In this document: positions 32,972 to 41,953 of the stretch, piece by piece
Layout: every line of letters begins with the position of its first letter
Numbering within the stretch: the stretch's first letter is position 1
NCBI GenBank assembly: GCA_964602475.1
Contig: CAZRRN010000009.1
Location: forward strand, 1 to 64,000
DNA length: 64,000 nucleotides
From: SZUA-448 sp964602475
GTDB lineage: Bacteria; Bacillota; Clostridia; Lachnospirales; Lachnospiraceae
Direction of reading: 5' to 3'
Translations under genes and position numbers: made by a program
The notes under the pieces: model-generated
What the model was told of the DNA's origin: nothing
Seen by the model: the letters and a program-made list of their open reading frames with translations, nothing else
Database searches by the model: none

Positions 32972-33397
32972 ATGATTTCAACTCGTGGCAGATATGCTCT
33001 TCGCGTAATGATTGATTTGGCAGAGCACCAAAACGGAAACTATATACCGATGAAGGAGGTCGCCGACCGGCAGGATATTTCACTGAAATACATTGAGAAG
33101 ATCATGCCGCTTCTGACCAAGGCAAAACTTGTTGACGGACAACATGGTAAGGGCGGCGGTTACAAACTGATTGTTGATACAGCCCTATGCCGTGTCGGTG
33201 ATATTCTTCGGCTCACGGAAGGTGATCTTGCCCCTGTTGCATGTCTTGGGTGTGACGCACTGCCCTGCAGCAGAGCATCTCAGTGCAGGACTCTCCCGAT
33301 GTGGGAAAAGTTCAACCACATGGCGAATGAGTATTTTGACGGAATCACTCTGGCGGATCTGATGAATACAAAGATTTCACCCGAGTATATTATCTGA
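32972..33397 (+). CDS. Rrf2-family regulator with Fe-S-type cysteines (IscR/CymR-like)
   Basis: A 141-residue winged-helix protein. The N-terminal DNA-binding part (MISTRGRYALRVMIDLAEH ... ISLKYIEKIMPLLTKAKLV) is followed by the wing GKGGGYKL. Four cysteines (C91, C94, C99, C105) lie where IscR binds its [2Fe-2S] cluster, so it may sense Fe-S status rather than only cysteine like CymR. The start is ATG 32972 after CGGAGGTAATAAC; a longer frame from 32924 crosses the end of iscU. It probably controls this operon through the palindrome at 28908-28928. Confidence 0.85.
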   Translation: MISTRGRYALRVMIDLAEHQNGNYIPMKEVADRQDISLKYIEKIMPLLTKAKLVDGQHGKGGGYKLIVDTALCRVGDILRLTEGDLAPVACLGCDALPCSRASQCRTLPMWEKFNHMANEYFDGITLADLMNTKISPEYII

Positions 33398-33399
33398 AC

Positions 33400-33489
33400 A
33401 CTCTGCGCTTCTTTTTACGCATAACTGACTTTATGTCAAGCATCGCGCAGACACAAATCTGCGTGTGAAAGCTTCAGCTATCACACTAT
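33400..33489 (-). repeat. Dispersed structured repeat, copy C (degenerate)
   Basis: Read leftward it begins ATAGTGTGATAGC at the stop codon of the TIR gene and ends AGCGCAGAG. The pseudoknot arms are shortened to CTGCGC/GCGCAG and the encoded frame is broken by TAA. It lies between two convergent genes and serves no start codon. Confidence 0.8.
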
Positions 33490-35252
33490 TGTCTTATTGA
33501 CATACTGTTTAATAACAGCCGTGCCTTTCCTTTTGTTGTTACCTGCTGCTCGATTATCCGACAGCCTGTTTCATCAAACCTAAGAAGCGTTGCCGTAAAT
33601 TCGTCTTCGCCATTTCTTGCCAGATCGAATTCATCTACCGTATATACCTCGGTCTGATTTACACTAATGATCACATCTCCCAAAGCAATTCCCTCCGGAG
33701 GTTCCAGACCCGGTTCAAACTGAAGTACAATAACTCCGCAGGAAATTCCGGTTTCTTCCATACCGATACTATAGCGTCTTGCCGCATCGACGATACTTTC
33801 TTTGTTATCCAACGTACTTTTATTCTCATAGAACGTAAGACACGCCAGTGCAAGATCGGTGAATTGGTATGCGTTGGCTACGATCATCTTTCCCCACAGA
33901 AGATCCTCGTCATCCGTTTCAAGGGGTCTGTATTTTTCTTCTAGCATCTCATAGGACTTTGCGAGCTGCTGTTTCATTTCTTCATCCTGTAAAACCAGCT
34001 GCAGATATCTTTCGTATTTTTCTTCCAGCCTGGCCAGCGCCGTCTCTATCTCGTCGTTCAGTACATGTTCATTTCCAATCAAAAGCGCCATTTCCGCGGA
34101 CAGATTCTCCTCACTCGATAATATCCAATTAGCATGACCGGTGAGCTCCTGTTCCGTTGTAAGCCAGGTCTGACCTGTATAAATCTTTGTACAAAGAGTC
34201 AGCGCTTCCAATCGGAACCGGCTCAGCTCCTCACAATCACAGCGATAAAATACCGAATTAATATAATAACAATAATACTGGGCTTCCAGCTCAGCATATT
34301 CTGTCATCAGCTCAAGATACCGATCCTTCGTCTCTGCCGTAAGACCGTCACAGGAAATAAGCCAGCTGACAAATGCTATATTACGGTTCATTTCGTCACA
34401 CATTGAAATACTCTGATCGTATAATGCTTTAAAATCAGCAACCGGAAGCGGTGTATCTGCCATTCGTTCAAGCAGCTTCTCATCCGGCGAAGACAGCATT
34501 TCACCGATTTTAGGAAGCCGCTCTGCTGTATAATACAACTGCTCCTCCACCTTTTCGAGACTTGCTCCTGCGCTTTGATTAATATACTTCTGACAGATTC
34601 CGACCGAATCCTGGTATGTCTGCAGGGCTTCGTTCACAAGTACCATATCCGTGCTTACCTCATATAGGGCTTCAGATACAAGATTATGGTCTGCCATAGA
34701 ATCTGGAAATGTCCTGCCTGAAAGCTTTATAGCTCCAAAGACGACCAGACCTGTCACTGCAGCCACTGCTGCCGGAATCCATAATCCGCGCAGCTTTCCC
34801 GGCCGAAAAATCCGTTTATAGAATACCGGCTTTGAGACAAGAAAACGCTGTAGTTTTTCAACAAATGCATCATAAAATTCAGTTGAAGCTTCCACTCCGT
34901 TTTTCCATCGAAGCGGCTCTATTTCCTCCGGCAGCGACTTTGGAAACGAAAAGTTGCGTAGCAGTACCGGTACAATGTTCTTATTCATCTGCAGGGCGCG
35001 GGATATTTCTTTCCGAACCCAGTCCTCCTCACTCACACAACGGTCAAGACTGTTCTCGGATAGTATGATTATCACGTCCCGGCAGTGATCGATAACATCC
35101 AGAAGCTTCGTATTAAACTCTCCTGAACGCAGGGCTTCAACATCAAAAAAAACTTTGAAGCCAAGCGCTGTCAGCGAATCATTGATTATCTTTGCAGTAT
35201 GCTCTCCGCCGTTCCGGCGGTAACTGATGAATACATCATATGTATCCTTCAT
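33486..35252 (-). CDS. TIR domain membrane protein with C-terminal PDZ-like domain
   Basis: A 588-residue protein from the ATG at 35252 (GGAG at proper distance; a TTG seven codons upstream is unlikely). Residues 1-140 are a TIR domain (MKDTYDVFISYRRNGGEHTA, FFDVEALRSGEFN, IIILSENSL) with the catalytic-type glutamate in DWVRKEI (E82), as in NAD-cleaving TIR proteins. One membrane helix is at about 157-177. A long helical, probably coiled-coil middle follows (to about 480), then a PDZ-like end (LEPPEGIALGDVIISVNQTEV). The layout suggests a cytosolic TIR effector driven by an extracytoplasmic sensor. No partner gene is adjacent. Confidence 0.8.
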   Translation of the reverse strand: MKDTYDVFISYRRNGGEHTAKIINDSLTALGFKVFFDVEALRSGEFNTKLLDVIDHCRDVIIILSENSLDRCVSEEDWVRKEISRALQMNKNIVPVLLRNFSFPKSLPEEIEPLRWKNGVEASTEFYDAFVEKLQRFLVSKPVFYKRIFRPGKLRGLWIPAAVAAVTGLVVFGAIKLSGRTFPDSMADHNLVSEALYEVSTDMVLVNEALQTYQDSVGICQKYINQSAGASLEKVEEQLYYTAERLPKIGEMLSSPDEKLLERMADTPLPVADFKALYDQSISMCDEMNRNIAFVSWLISCDGLTAETKDRYLELMTEYAELEAQYYCYYINSVFYRCDCEELSRFRLEALTLCTKIYTGQTWLTTEQELTGHANWILSSEENLSAEMALLIGNEHVLNDEIETALARLEEKYERYLQLVLQDEEMKQQLAKSYEMLEEKYRPLETDDEDLLWGKMIVANAYQFTDLALACLTFYENKSTLDNKESIVDAARRYSIGMEETGISCGVIVLQFEPGLEPPEGIALGDVIISVNQTEVYTVDEFDLARNGEDEFTATLLRFDETGCRIIEQQVTTKGKARLLLNSMSIRQ

Positions 35253-35295
35253 TATTCTCCAAATCCTTCCCAATCAATCGTTATGGATTTCATCT

Positions 35296-35430
35296 TCAAT
35301 GCTGAACAGCATCATTGGTATTCCTGCCTGCTTCCCTGCATTGAACCAGTTTCTGCAGCGCAAACATTCCAATAACCCCAAGAAGTGTTCCGACGGTATT
35401 AAGCAGAATATCAGCCAACCCTCTGAGTAA
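35296..35430 (-). pseudogene. Possible VanZ-like C-terminal remnant
   Basis: Leftward frame KIAEDALLRGLADILLNTVG, then TLLGVIGMFALQKLVQ and a stop at 35296. The D-I-L-L-N-T-x-G-x-x-x-G pattern resembles the end of VanZ-like membrane proteins. There is no start or upstream part, so it is probably a fragment. Confidence 0.4.
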
Positions 35431-35441
35431 AGCATCTTCTG

Positions 35442-35681
35442 CTATTTTCCAAACTGTTTCGTGAACAGGCGGATAAATTCATCCTTTGGTTTGTTGCCCA
35501 TGTATTCTGCAGCTACGACTATATTATCATAATATCCGTATAAATACATCACTTCATTATACTCATAATAATATATTTTTTCGAATTCGCTCCCTATCTT
35601 TGTAACATCCTCTCTCTGTCCTGCATAAAAATTATTCTGTTCTTCATAATTTATGATTTCATATGAGCCGCTGTAACACAA
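35442..35681 (-). pseudogene. Fragment of an unknown protein
   Basis: A 79-codon frame rich in tyrosine and acidic residues, ending DEFIRLFTKQFGK. It begins at a TTG with no ribosome binding site, only 13 bases behind the ABC exporter stop and just after an in-frame TAG. I read it as the tail of a lost gene; the family is not recognised. Confidence 0.4.
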
Positions 35682-35693
35682 CTATGCAATACT

Positions 35694-37562
35694 TTATGCC
35701 ACATAATACTGCGCCTGAGCCCGGAACATTTTGGCATAAATACCGTCTTCCTTCTTCACCAGCTCCTCATGGGTTCCGTATTCCTTGATACAGCAGTCAT
35801 CAAAGACCGCAATGTGATCGCAGAATCTGCAGCTCGACAGACGGTGGGAAATATACAGTGCGGTTTTACCTCCGACCAGCTCGTTAAACTTCCGGTAAAT
35901 ATCATATTCTGCCACCGGATCAAGCGCCGCAGTCGGTTCATCGAGAATCACAATCGGTGCGTTTCTAAACAGTGCACGGCTGATGGCAAGCTTCTGGCGC
36001 TGCCCACCGGACAGCTCGGTGCCTTTCTCGTCGAAGCTCTTGTATATAATGGTATCAAGTCCGTTCTCCAGCTTAACCGCATCATCATATATGCCGCTCA
36101 GCTCCAGCGCATGATTAATTCTTCCTTCCTCGGCATCCTGCCGATCCAGTACAACATTTTCTTTTAATGTAAATGCAAAGAGCTGGAAATCCTGAAATAC
36201 TACCGTAAGAAGCTTCCTATACTCCTCCAGTGAATATTCACTAATGTTTTTCCCGTCAATCAGGATCTCTCCCTCTGTTACATCATACAGCCTGCAAAGC
36301 AGCTTGATAAACGTTGTTTTTCCGGCGCCGTTCAGTCCTACGATGGATAAATGCTCTCCTTCGTGTATCGTAAGATTAATATGACGCAGAATATAATTCT
36401 CGCCTCTCGGATAGCGGAAGCTGACATCCCTCACCTCGATGGTATGCTCTCCTTCGTGTACCGATTCTGTTCCCTGCTCCATTGCTGCGGGATATTTCAT
36501 AAATTCAATATAGGTGTTTATATAGTGGCAGCGCTTGATAATTTCCTGAATACCCTGAATTGTATTATACAGCGCCCAGAAGAACCTGCCTGCTGCTCCG
36601 GTGTACATGGTAAAATCACCGACCCCGATGCTTCCGGTAACCGCAAGAAAACCAAGATAAAAGTAAGAGCATCCGTCACGCAGACTGTTTGCAATATCCA
36701 TTCCCCAGGAATTACGCCGGCTCATTCTCATGCGTCTTGCCCATACCTGAAGCATTTTCTTGTTCTCCCGATCAGCCTTCTGTCCCATCATTTCTGAACT
36801 GTCATAGAGACGGATATCCTTACCGAGCCGAAAATCTGCCAGCTCGTAAAAGAAATATCCAAACTTCCGATTGAGTGCCGATAATTCCTCAAAGCTTTGA
36901 ATCTCAATCTTGTTGTTTCGGTAGTTAAAATACGAAACAATAAAGAGACTGGCTGTCTGTACCAGCAACAGCCAAGGACATCCAAGAACAATAATCGTGA
37001 CAACGCCCAGTAAAACGACAATGTTCATAACAACAGTATAAAAATGCGACAGAATGCCTTCCACGCCTCCACTGTACCAGTTAATTCCCTCTTTTGCCCT
37101 GTTCAGGCGGTCTAGTACTGCCGGATCCTCCGTATATTCAAAGTCCATCGTTCTTGCGCGCTTTGTCAGCTCTTCCTCAAGATACCGGTTGAACCATTCC
37201 CCGACAGATTGCCGTACCGCATTGGAAATACCCATAATAAGTGTGCAGACCGCATAAGATCCGATCATCAGTCCGATGTTCCACAGAAGAGGTTCCTTAA
37301 CTTCGGCAAAGGGTGTTCCATCAACAACCCTTACAACCTCGTCAACAATGTACTTTGGAAAAATTATCATCAGCATGGTACGACTGACTTCTGCAATCAG
37401 CTGAAGTAAATAAATTAAAAATATAAAGGGCTTTTCTTTCCAAGCAAGCTTCAGAATAAATCTCAGAGAAACTCCCGTAATCCGGTTCTTTTGTTTCTTT
37501 TCTGCAGAATTCTCTCCTACCGCTTCCTGTTGTATTGTTTTCTTCCTCATTCTTTCCTTCAT
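35694..37562 (-). CDS. ABC exporter half-transporter B (membrane and ATPase domains)
   Basis: A 622-residue half-transporter: six membrane helices in residues about 40-330, then an ATPase domain with Walker A GLNGAGKTTFIK, Q-loop VVFQDFQLFAF, signature LSGGQRQKLAISRAL, Walker B IVILDEPTAALD and H-loop ISHRLSS. Its start overlaps the stop of the partner gene (ATGA), so the two should form a heterodimeric exporter. A substrate is not evident; the long charged N-terminus is unusual but not diagnostic. Confidence 0.88.
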   Translation of the reverse strand: MKERMRKKTIQQEAVGENSAEKKQKNRITGVSLRFILKLAWKEKPFIFLIYLLQLIAEVSRTMLMIIFPKYIVDEVVRVVDGTPFAEVKEPLLWNIGLMIGSYAVCTLIMGISNAVRQSVGEWFNRYLEEELTKRARTMDFEYTEDPAVLDRLNRAKEGINWYSGGVEGILSHFYTVVMNIVVLLGVVTIIVLGCPWLLLVQTASLFIVSYFNYRNNKIEIQSFEELSALNRKFGYFFYELADFRLGKDIRLYDSSEMMGQKADRENKKMLQVWARRMRMSRRNSWGMDIANSLRDGCSYFYLGFLAVTGSIGVGDFTMYTGAAGRFFWALYNTIQGIQEIIKRCHYINTYIEFMKYPAAMEQGTESVHEGEHTIEVRDVSFRYPRGENYILRHINLTIHEGEHLSIVGLNGAGKTTFIKLLCRLYDVTEGEILIDGKNISEYSLEEYRKLLTVVFQDFQLFAFTLKENVVLDRQDAEEGRINHALELSGIYDDAVKLENGLDTIIYKSFDEKGTELSGGQRQKLAISRALFRNAPIVILDEPTAALDPVAEYDIYRKFNELVGGKTALYISHRLSSCRFCDHIAVFDDCCIKEYGTHEELVKKEDGIYAKMFRAQAQYYVA

Positions 37563-39433
37563 GCCGTCACCTCCCCGGCACCATCCACCGGATGCTCCAC
37601 ATAATATTGTGCCTGAAGATGAAACATTTCCGCATAGGAACCATTCTTTTCGAGAAGACTTTCATGCGTACCATATTCCATCATTTCTCCGTCTACAAAC
37701 ATCGCCACCTTATCGCAGAATCTCGTAGAACTGAGTCTGTGGCTGATAAATACTGCACTTTTTGTTCCTATCATATCATTAAAGTTCCGGTACAACTCAT
37801 ATTCGGCAAGAGCATCTAATGCCGCCGTCGGCTCGTCGAGGATTACAATCGGAGCATTCTTATACAGAGCGCGTGTAAGTGCAAGCTTCTGCTTTTCTCC
37901 GCCTGAAAAATCAACTCCCTCGTCGTCAATGACCTTCAGCACCTCTGTCTGCAGACCGTTTGGCAGCTTCTTTAAGGACTCCTCAAAGCCGGAAATGGCA
38001 ACACACTGTTTCACCCGTTCAAGGTCAGTCTCCTCCGGTACCTTCATGGAAATGTTCTCCGCCAGCGGAAATGCGAACAGCTCCACCTCCTGAAAGAGCG
38101 GAGCAAACAGATGATAATAGCTTTTCTTGTCATAGACTGCGATATTTGTTCCGTTTAGGGTAATCGTCCCTTCTGTCGGCTCGTAAAGTCTTAAGAGCAG
38201 TTTGATAAAGGTTGTTTTCCCGGCTCCGTTTAATCCCACAACTGCAAGGCGTTCTCCCGGCGTAACGGTAAGATTCAGGTCTTTCAGAGCATACTTCTCT
38301 GCTTTCGGATACCGGAAGGATACATGCTCAAAGATAAACTGGTACTGCTCACATTCCGGAACCTGCTGTTCTCCTTCATTCATATCTCCGCCATTAAAGT
38401 CCAGAACACTTCGAAAGTCGTTCACTTCCCTGTTTCGCTGCATGAGATTTGAAAAGTTTTTCAGAACCGAACTCATATTTTCATAAAAGGTTCCGGCGGT
38501 ACTGACATATAAAAAGGCATTTGCCACCGAAAGACTGTTATTAACAGCTTCATACACAATCAAAGCATAGATGCCGACTTGGGATACCACCCACATCAGA
38601 TTATCAAATGCACCGACAAAGAACCAGTTACGTTCGTTTTTGATCTGCATTTTGATACGGTACCGGTTCAGCTCATGCATCTTGTCTCCGAGCCAGTCAG
38701 ACAGATGGAACATCCGGATATCCTTTGCAGCCTTGAAATCCGTACTGATATCGTTCATATAACGGTTTTTTCTCCACCATGGAGCCAGCACATCCCATAT
38801 CGTTTTCTTGGTATGTGCATTGACCCTGTCATTCATGATAAATGACAGTACTGCCGTAACACAAAGAAGTACAATCAGTAAAGGATGAAGTGTTCCCATA
38901 ATAATCATGCCGACCGCAACAACTGCCAGCCTCGTAAGACAATCCACACCGGTACGCATCATCCCTTCGATCCCCTGGTCATTTCCGCCACTGGAATTCT
39001 GTGCTTTCTGTATGGCATCCATAACATCCGGGTTCTCAAGATGTTCAAAATCAATTGTCATGATTTTTTTGTTCAGCCGTGTGAGCAGTATCATCCGCAC
39101 ACCAATATAACGAAACCAGGTTGATGACCAATAAAGGGTATTCAGCATTGTCGAGCAGATCTGTATGCAGGTAAACAGCGCAATGACAAGTAAAAGCGTA
39201 CTGATTTCCTGCTTTCCGGTAATCATCTCAATGACAAATTTGGACATAAAGGTCCAGAGATAGTTCATAATAGGTGACACTAAAATCCCGAGTGGAATCA
39301 GAACTCTCAGAAGCTTTTCTTCACGGAGCATTGCTCCGAAGATGAATTTTAAATTGGATCGGAGCGGATAATCTTTATGTAAAGGATTTTTTTTCTTCTC
39401 CGGTTCCTCTGTTTTTATACCTTTCTTTCCCAC
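37559..39433 (-). CDS. ABC exporter half-transporter A (membrane and ATPase domains)
   Basis: A 624-residue half-transporter with the same plan as its neighbour: membrane helices between about residues 40 and 330, Walker A GLNGAGKTTFIK, signature FSGGEKQKLALTRAL, Walker B IVILDEPTAALDALAEY and ISHRLSS. Both subunits keep the catalytic glutamate, so neither nucleotide site is clearly degenerate. First gene of the two-gene unit. Heterodimeric exporters of this class move peptides, lipids or drugs; the cargo cannot be told from sequence. Confidence 0.88.
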   Translation of the reverse strand: MGKKGIKTEEPEKKKNPLHKDYPLRSNLKFIFGAMLREEKLLRVLIPLGILVSPIMNYLWTFMSKFVIEMITGKQEISTLLLVIALFTCIQICSTMLNTLYWSSTWFRYIGVRMILLTRLNKKIMTIDFEHLENPDVMDAIQKAQNSSGGNDQGIEGMMRTGVDCLTRLAVVAVGMIIMGTLHPLLIVLLCVTAVLSFIMNDRVNAHTKKTIWDVLAPWWRKNRYMNDISTDFKAAKDIRMFHLSDWLGDKMHELNRYRIKMQIKNERNWFFVGAFDNLMWVVSQVGIYALIVYEAVNNSLSVANAFLYVSTAGTFYENMSSVLKNFSNLMQRNREVNDFRSVLDFNGGDMNEGEQQVPECEQYQFIFEHVSFRYPKAEKYALKDLNLTVTPGERLAVVGLNGAGKTTFIKLLLRLYEPTEGTITLNGTNIAVYDKKSYYHLFAPLFQEVELFAFPLAENISMKVPEETDLERVKQCVAISGFEESLKKLPNGLQTEVLKVIDDEGVDFSGGEKQKLALTRALYKNAPIVILDEPTAALDALAEYELYRNFNDMIGTKSAVFISHRLSSTRFCDKVAMFVDGEMMEYGTHESLLEKNGSYAEMFHLQAQYYVEHPVDGAGEVTA

Positions 39434-39486
39434 CTTGTCCTCCGTAAACTATATTTATGTATTCTTTCAATATAATGATTTCTGTC

Positions 39487-40740
39487 TCATTCCGCACTGT
39501 CTTCCGTCCCGTCTATCCGGCGGATCAGATCATACGGCTGCATTTCTTCTCCGAAATCCACAAATATTCGCTGTTTGGCATGCGGGCAGTCTAAAATCTG
39601 CTGTCCATCCTCATCCAGCATACCACGTACCGTTACGGTACGAATCTGTGAAAACGGACGCATTACTTCAAGCTGTTCGCCCACAGCGAATTTATTCTTC
39701 TGCTCCATGGAACAGAAACCATCCTCCCTGACGCTTTCCACAACGCCGAGGTAAATTGCATCTCTGATATATACACTGTTATCATAAATCTGTCCGTCCG
39801 CACCCGGTCTGCCAAAATAAAAGCCTGTAGAAAAGTGCCGGTGGGAGCATTTTGATATCGCATCCCGGTATTCCGGAAGTTTTTTCGTATAGGTATCCGG
39901 GTCCTTGCAGTAATCATCAATGGCTTCCCGGTATACAGAAGTCACAACTGCAACATATAATGCCGGTTTCATGCGGCCTTCAATCTTAAAGCTGTCGATT
40001 CCGGCTTCAATCAGTTCCGGAATGTGTTCGATCATGCAGAGATCTCTGGAATTAAAGATAAAGGTTCCGCGCTCATTTTCAGCGACCGGAAAATATTCCC
40101 CCGGACGGTTTTCTTCCATGAGGTAGTATTTCCAGCGACACGGATGGGTACAGGCACCGAGATTGGCATCCCGTCCGGTCATATAGTTACTCAGCAGACA
40201 TCGTCCGGAATAGGAAATACACATGGCTCCGTGTACAAAGCTTTCAATCTCCAGCTCTTCCGGAATATTATTCCTAAGCTCCTTTATCTCCTCCATAGAG
40301 AGCTCTCTTCCTGATACAACGCGTACCGCGCCCTGGCGGTGCCAGAACCGGTAGGTCAGATAGTTTACATTGTTGGCCTGTGTGCTGATATGAATATCAA
40401 TTTCCGGACAGATTTCACGCGCCAGGTCAAATACCCCCGGATCCGAAATAATCAGTGCATCCGGCTTTATTTCTTTCAGTTCGTTAAAATATGCTCTGAT
40501 TCCTTCAATATCGCGGTTATGTGCCGTAATATTGGCGGTCACATAAAGCTTTGCACCATGGGCATGCGCAAAATCAATTCCTTCCTTCATCTGTTCCCTG
40601 TCAAAGTTCTTCGCTTTTGCCCGCAGTCCGTAAAGCTCTCCTCCGATATATACCGCATCCGCACCGTACATAACAGCAATCTTCAGTACCTCAAGACTTC
40701 CTGCCGGTACCAGCAGCTCCGGTTGATTTATTCTCCGCAT
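39487..40740 (-). CDS. Peptidase U32-family tRNA hydroxylation protein (TrhP-like)
   Basis: A 417-residue U32 protein. In this family TrhP/YrrN-YrrO proteins hydroxylate U34 of tRNA (ho5U). Landmarks are ELLVPAGSLEVLKIAVMYGADAVYIGG, the FVHGAMCISYSGRCLLSNY signature, GACTHPCRWKYYL (cluster-type cysteines) and SFKIEGRMK. Start is ATG 40740 after GGAGGCTGTT; the ATG four codons upstream overlaps the site. The next gene upstream is the matching tRNA methyltransferase TrmR, which strongly supports the tRNA role over a collagenase role. Confidence 0.85.
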   Translation of the reverse strand: MRRINQPELLVPAGSLEVLKIAVMYGADAVYIGGELYGLRAKAKNFDREQMKEGIDFAHAHGAKLYVTANITAHNRDIEGIRAYFNELKEIKPDALIISDPGVFDLAREICPEIDIHISTQANNVNYLTYRFWHRQGAVRVVSGRELSMEEIKELRNNIPEELEIESFVHGAMCISYSGRCLLSNYMTGRDANLGACTHPCRWKYYLMEENRPGEYFPVAENERGTFIFNSRDLCMIEHIPELIEAGIDSFKIEGRMKPALYVAVVTSVYREAIDDYCKDPDTYTKKLPEYRDAISKCSHRHFSTGFYFGRPGADGQIYDNSVYIRDAIYLGVVESVREDGFCSMEQKNKFAVGEQLEVMRPFSQIRTVTVRGMLDEDGQQILDCPHAKQRIFVDFGEEMQPYDLIRRIDGTEDSAE

Positions 40741-40781
40741 AACAGCCTCCATTCCAAGTATCGTTCCTGCTTATCCAATCA

Positions 40782-41450
40782 TCATAATGCATCAGCGCCG
40801 TCTCCGTCCGTTATTTTCTTTCTGCTTAAGGACATTCCGTCTCCGACCGGAAGAATGACCGTCTCCAGCTGTTCCGAATGAGTCAATGTATACAGATACT
40901 CCCTCATCCGCAGGTGAATGGTTCGATCCCTTCTGGTAATAGTAAACTTCGACTGTGCAATACTGCCCTCCTGCAGAACATTGTCCGTTACCAGCATTCC
41001 TCCCGGTTCAAGAAGGCGCAGAAGCTCCGGCAGAAAGTTCATATACTGCCCCTTCGCTGCATCCATAAAGATAAAATCAAAGCTTCCGTCCAGCGATTTT
41101 AAGACCTTCGATGCGTCCCCCTCCAGAAGCGTAATTCTCTCCGCCCCCGGTGCTGCTGCAATATTTCTTCTTGCTTCACAAAGTCGCATTTCAACCTTCT
41201 CAATTGTAGTAATTAAGGCGCTCGGTGCGGCTTCGGACATCAGAAGACAAGAAAAACCGACAGCGGTTCCTACTTCAAGAATCCGCTCCGGTCTGCGTTC
41301 ATGCAACAAAAAGCACAGAAGGTTCTGTGCTTCTTTTCTAATAATCGGTACCTGGTGCTCCAGAGCCTCCTGCTCCAGAGCATCCAGATAATCCGGCAGG
41401 TTTCCTGCCAGAGAATTAATATATTCGTTTACATTTGAATCTGTAATCAT
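40782..41450 (-). CDS. trmR: tRNA 5-hydroxyuridine O-methyltransferase (TrmR-like)
   Basis: A 222-residue SAM-dependent O-methyltransferase. SAM-binding motif ILEVGTAVGFSCLLM, then FDFIFMDAAKGQY with metal-binding D, and LVTDNVL. In Bacillus the orthologue YrrM/TrmR methylates ho5U34 to mo5U34 and its gene is next to the U32 hydroxylase genes, as here. I choose ATG 41450 (AAGTGGGATAAA upstream), since the longer frame overlaps the previous gene without a site. Confidence 0.85.
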   Translation of the reverse strand: MITDSNVNEYINSLAGNLPDYLDALEQEALEHQVPIIRKEAQNLLCFLLHERRPERILEVGTAVGFSCLLMSEAAPSALITTIEKVEMRLCEARRNIAAAPGAERITLLEGDASKVLKSLDGSFDFIFMDAAKGQYMNFLPELLRLLEPGGMLVTDNVLQEGSIAQSKFTITRRDRTIHLRMREYLYTLTHSEQLETVILPVGDGMSLSRKKITDGDGADAL

Positions 41451-41490
41451 TTTATCCCACTTATCATATATACGCTGTTGTCTTTGTAGA

Positions 41491-41916
41491 TTATGGAGCA
41501 CTGCTGTTATTTGACGGCGGCGCCGCATCCGATGAGGTATTTTCTGTCGTCAGTACCGTCAGAATCTCATCATAATCCATGGAGGTATTCAAATCATAAA
41601 TTCCCGGAGCAATCTCTGCCTTAATAATCTTTGCCTTGACATAAAAGGAGTATTTGTCGGGAATGACCTTGCTCAGCTCCAGCTTGCTAGCAACGTTCAT
41701 CAGCGACTCGTCCTCCTGTACCTGAATCGACACTGCCATGCCGATTGTGTCCATCCGTACCGAGCCAAAAATCTGGTATGCAAAGCTATATGCCTTTCCT
41801 CCTGCCTTCACAATCACCAGTATCAATACCGTATAAAAAATGATATTGACAAAAAGCTGCAGTAAGGAGCCGGTAAATTTTAATATGATTTTTGACGTTC
41901 GTTGTGATTTGGCCAT
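41491..41916 (-). CDS. MltG-like N-terminal domain protein
   Basis: A 141-residue protein with one N-terminal membrane helix (residues about 13-40) and a LysM-like outer domain (MAVSIQVQEDESLMNVASKL ... IIKAEIAPGIYDLNTSM) as at the start of the lytic transglycosylase MltG. The catalytic YceG half is absent. In Bacillus the full-length gene (yrrL) lies at this same place before yrrM, so it is likely a shortened relative. It may keep only the membrane-anchored binding function. Confidence 0.7.
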   Translation of the reverse strand: MAKSQRTSKIILKFTGSLLQLFVNIIFYTVLILVIVKAGGKAYSFAYQIFGSVRMDTIGMAVSIQVQEDESLMNVASKLELSKVIPDKYSFYVKAKIIKAEIAPGIYDLNTSMDYDEILTVLTTENTSSDAAPPSNNSSAP

Positions 41917-41953
41917 TATTCACTCCTGTCATGTGGCAGATTCCAAGCTTTTG

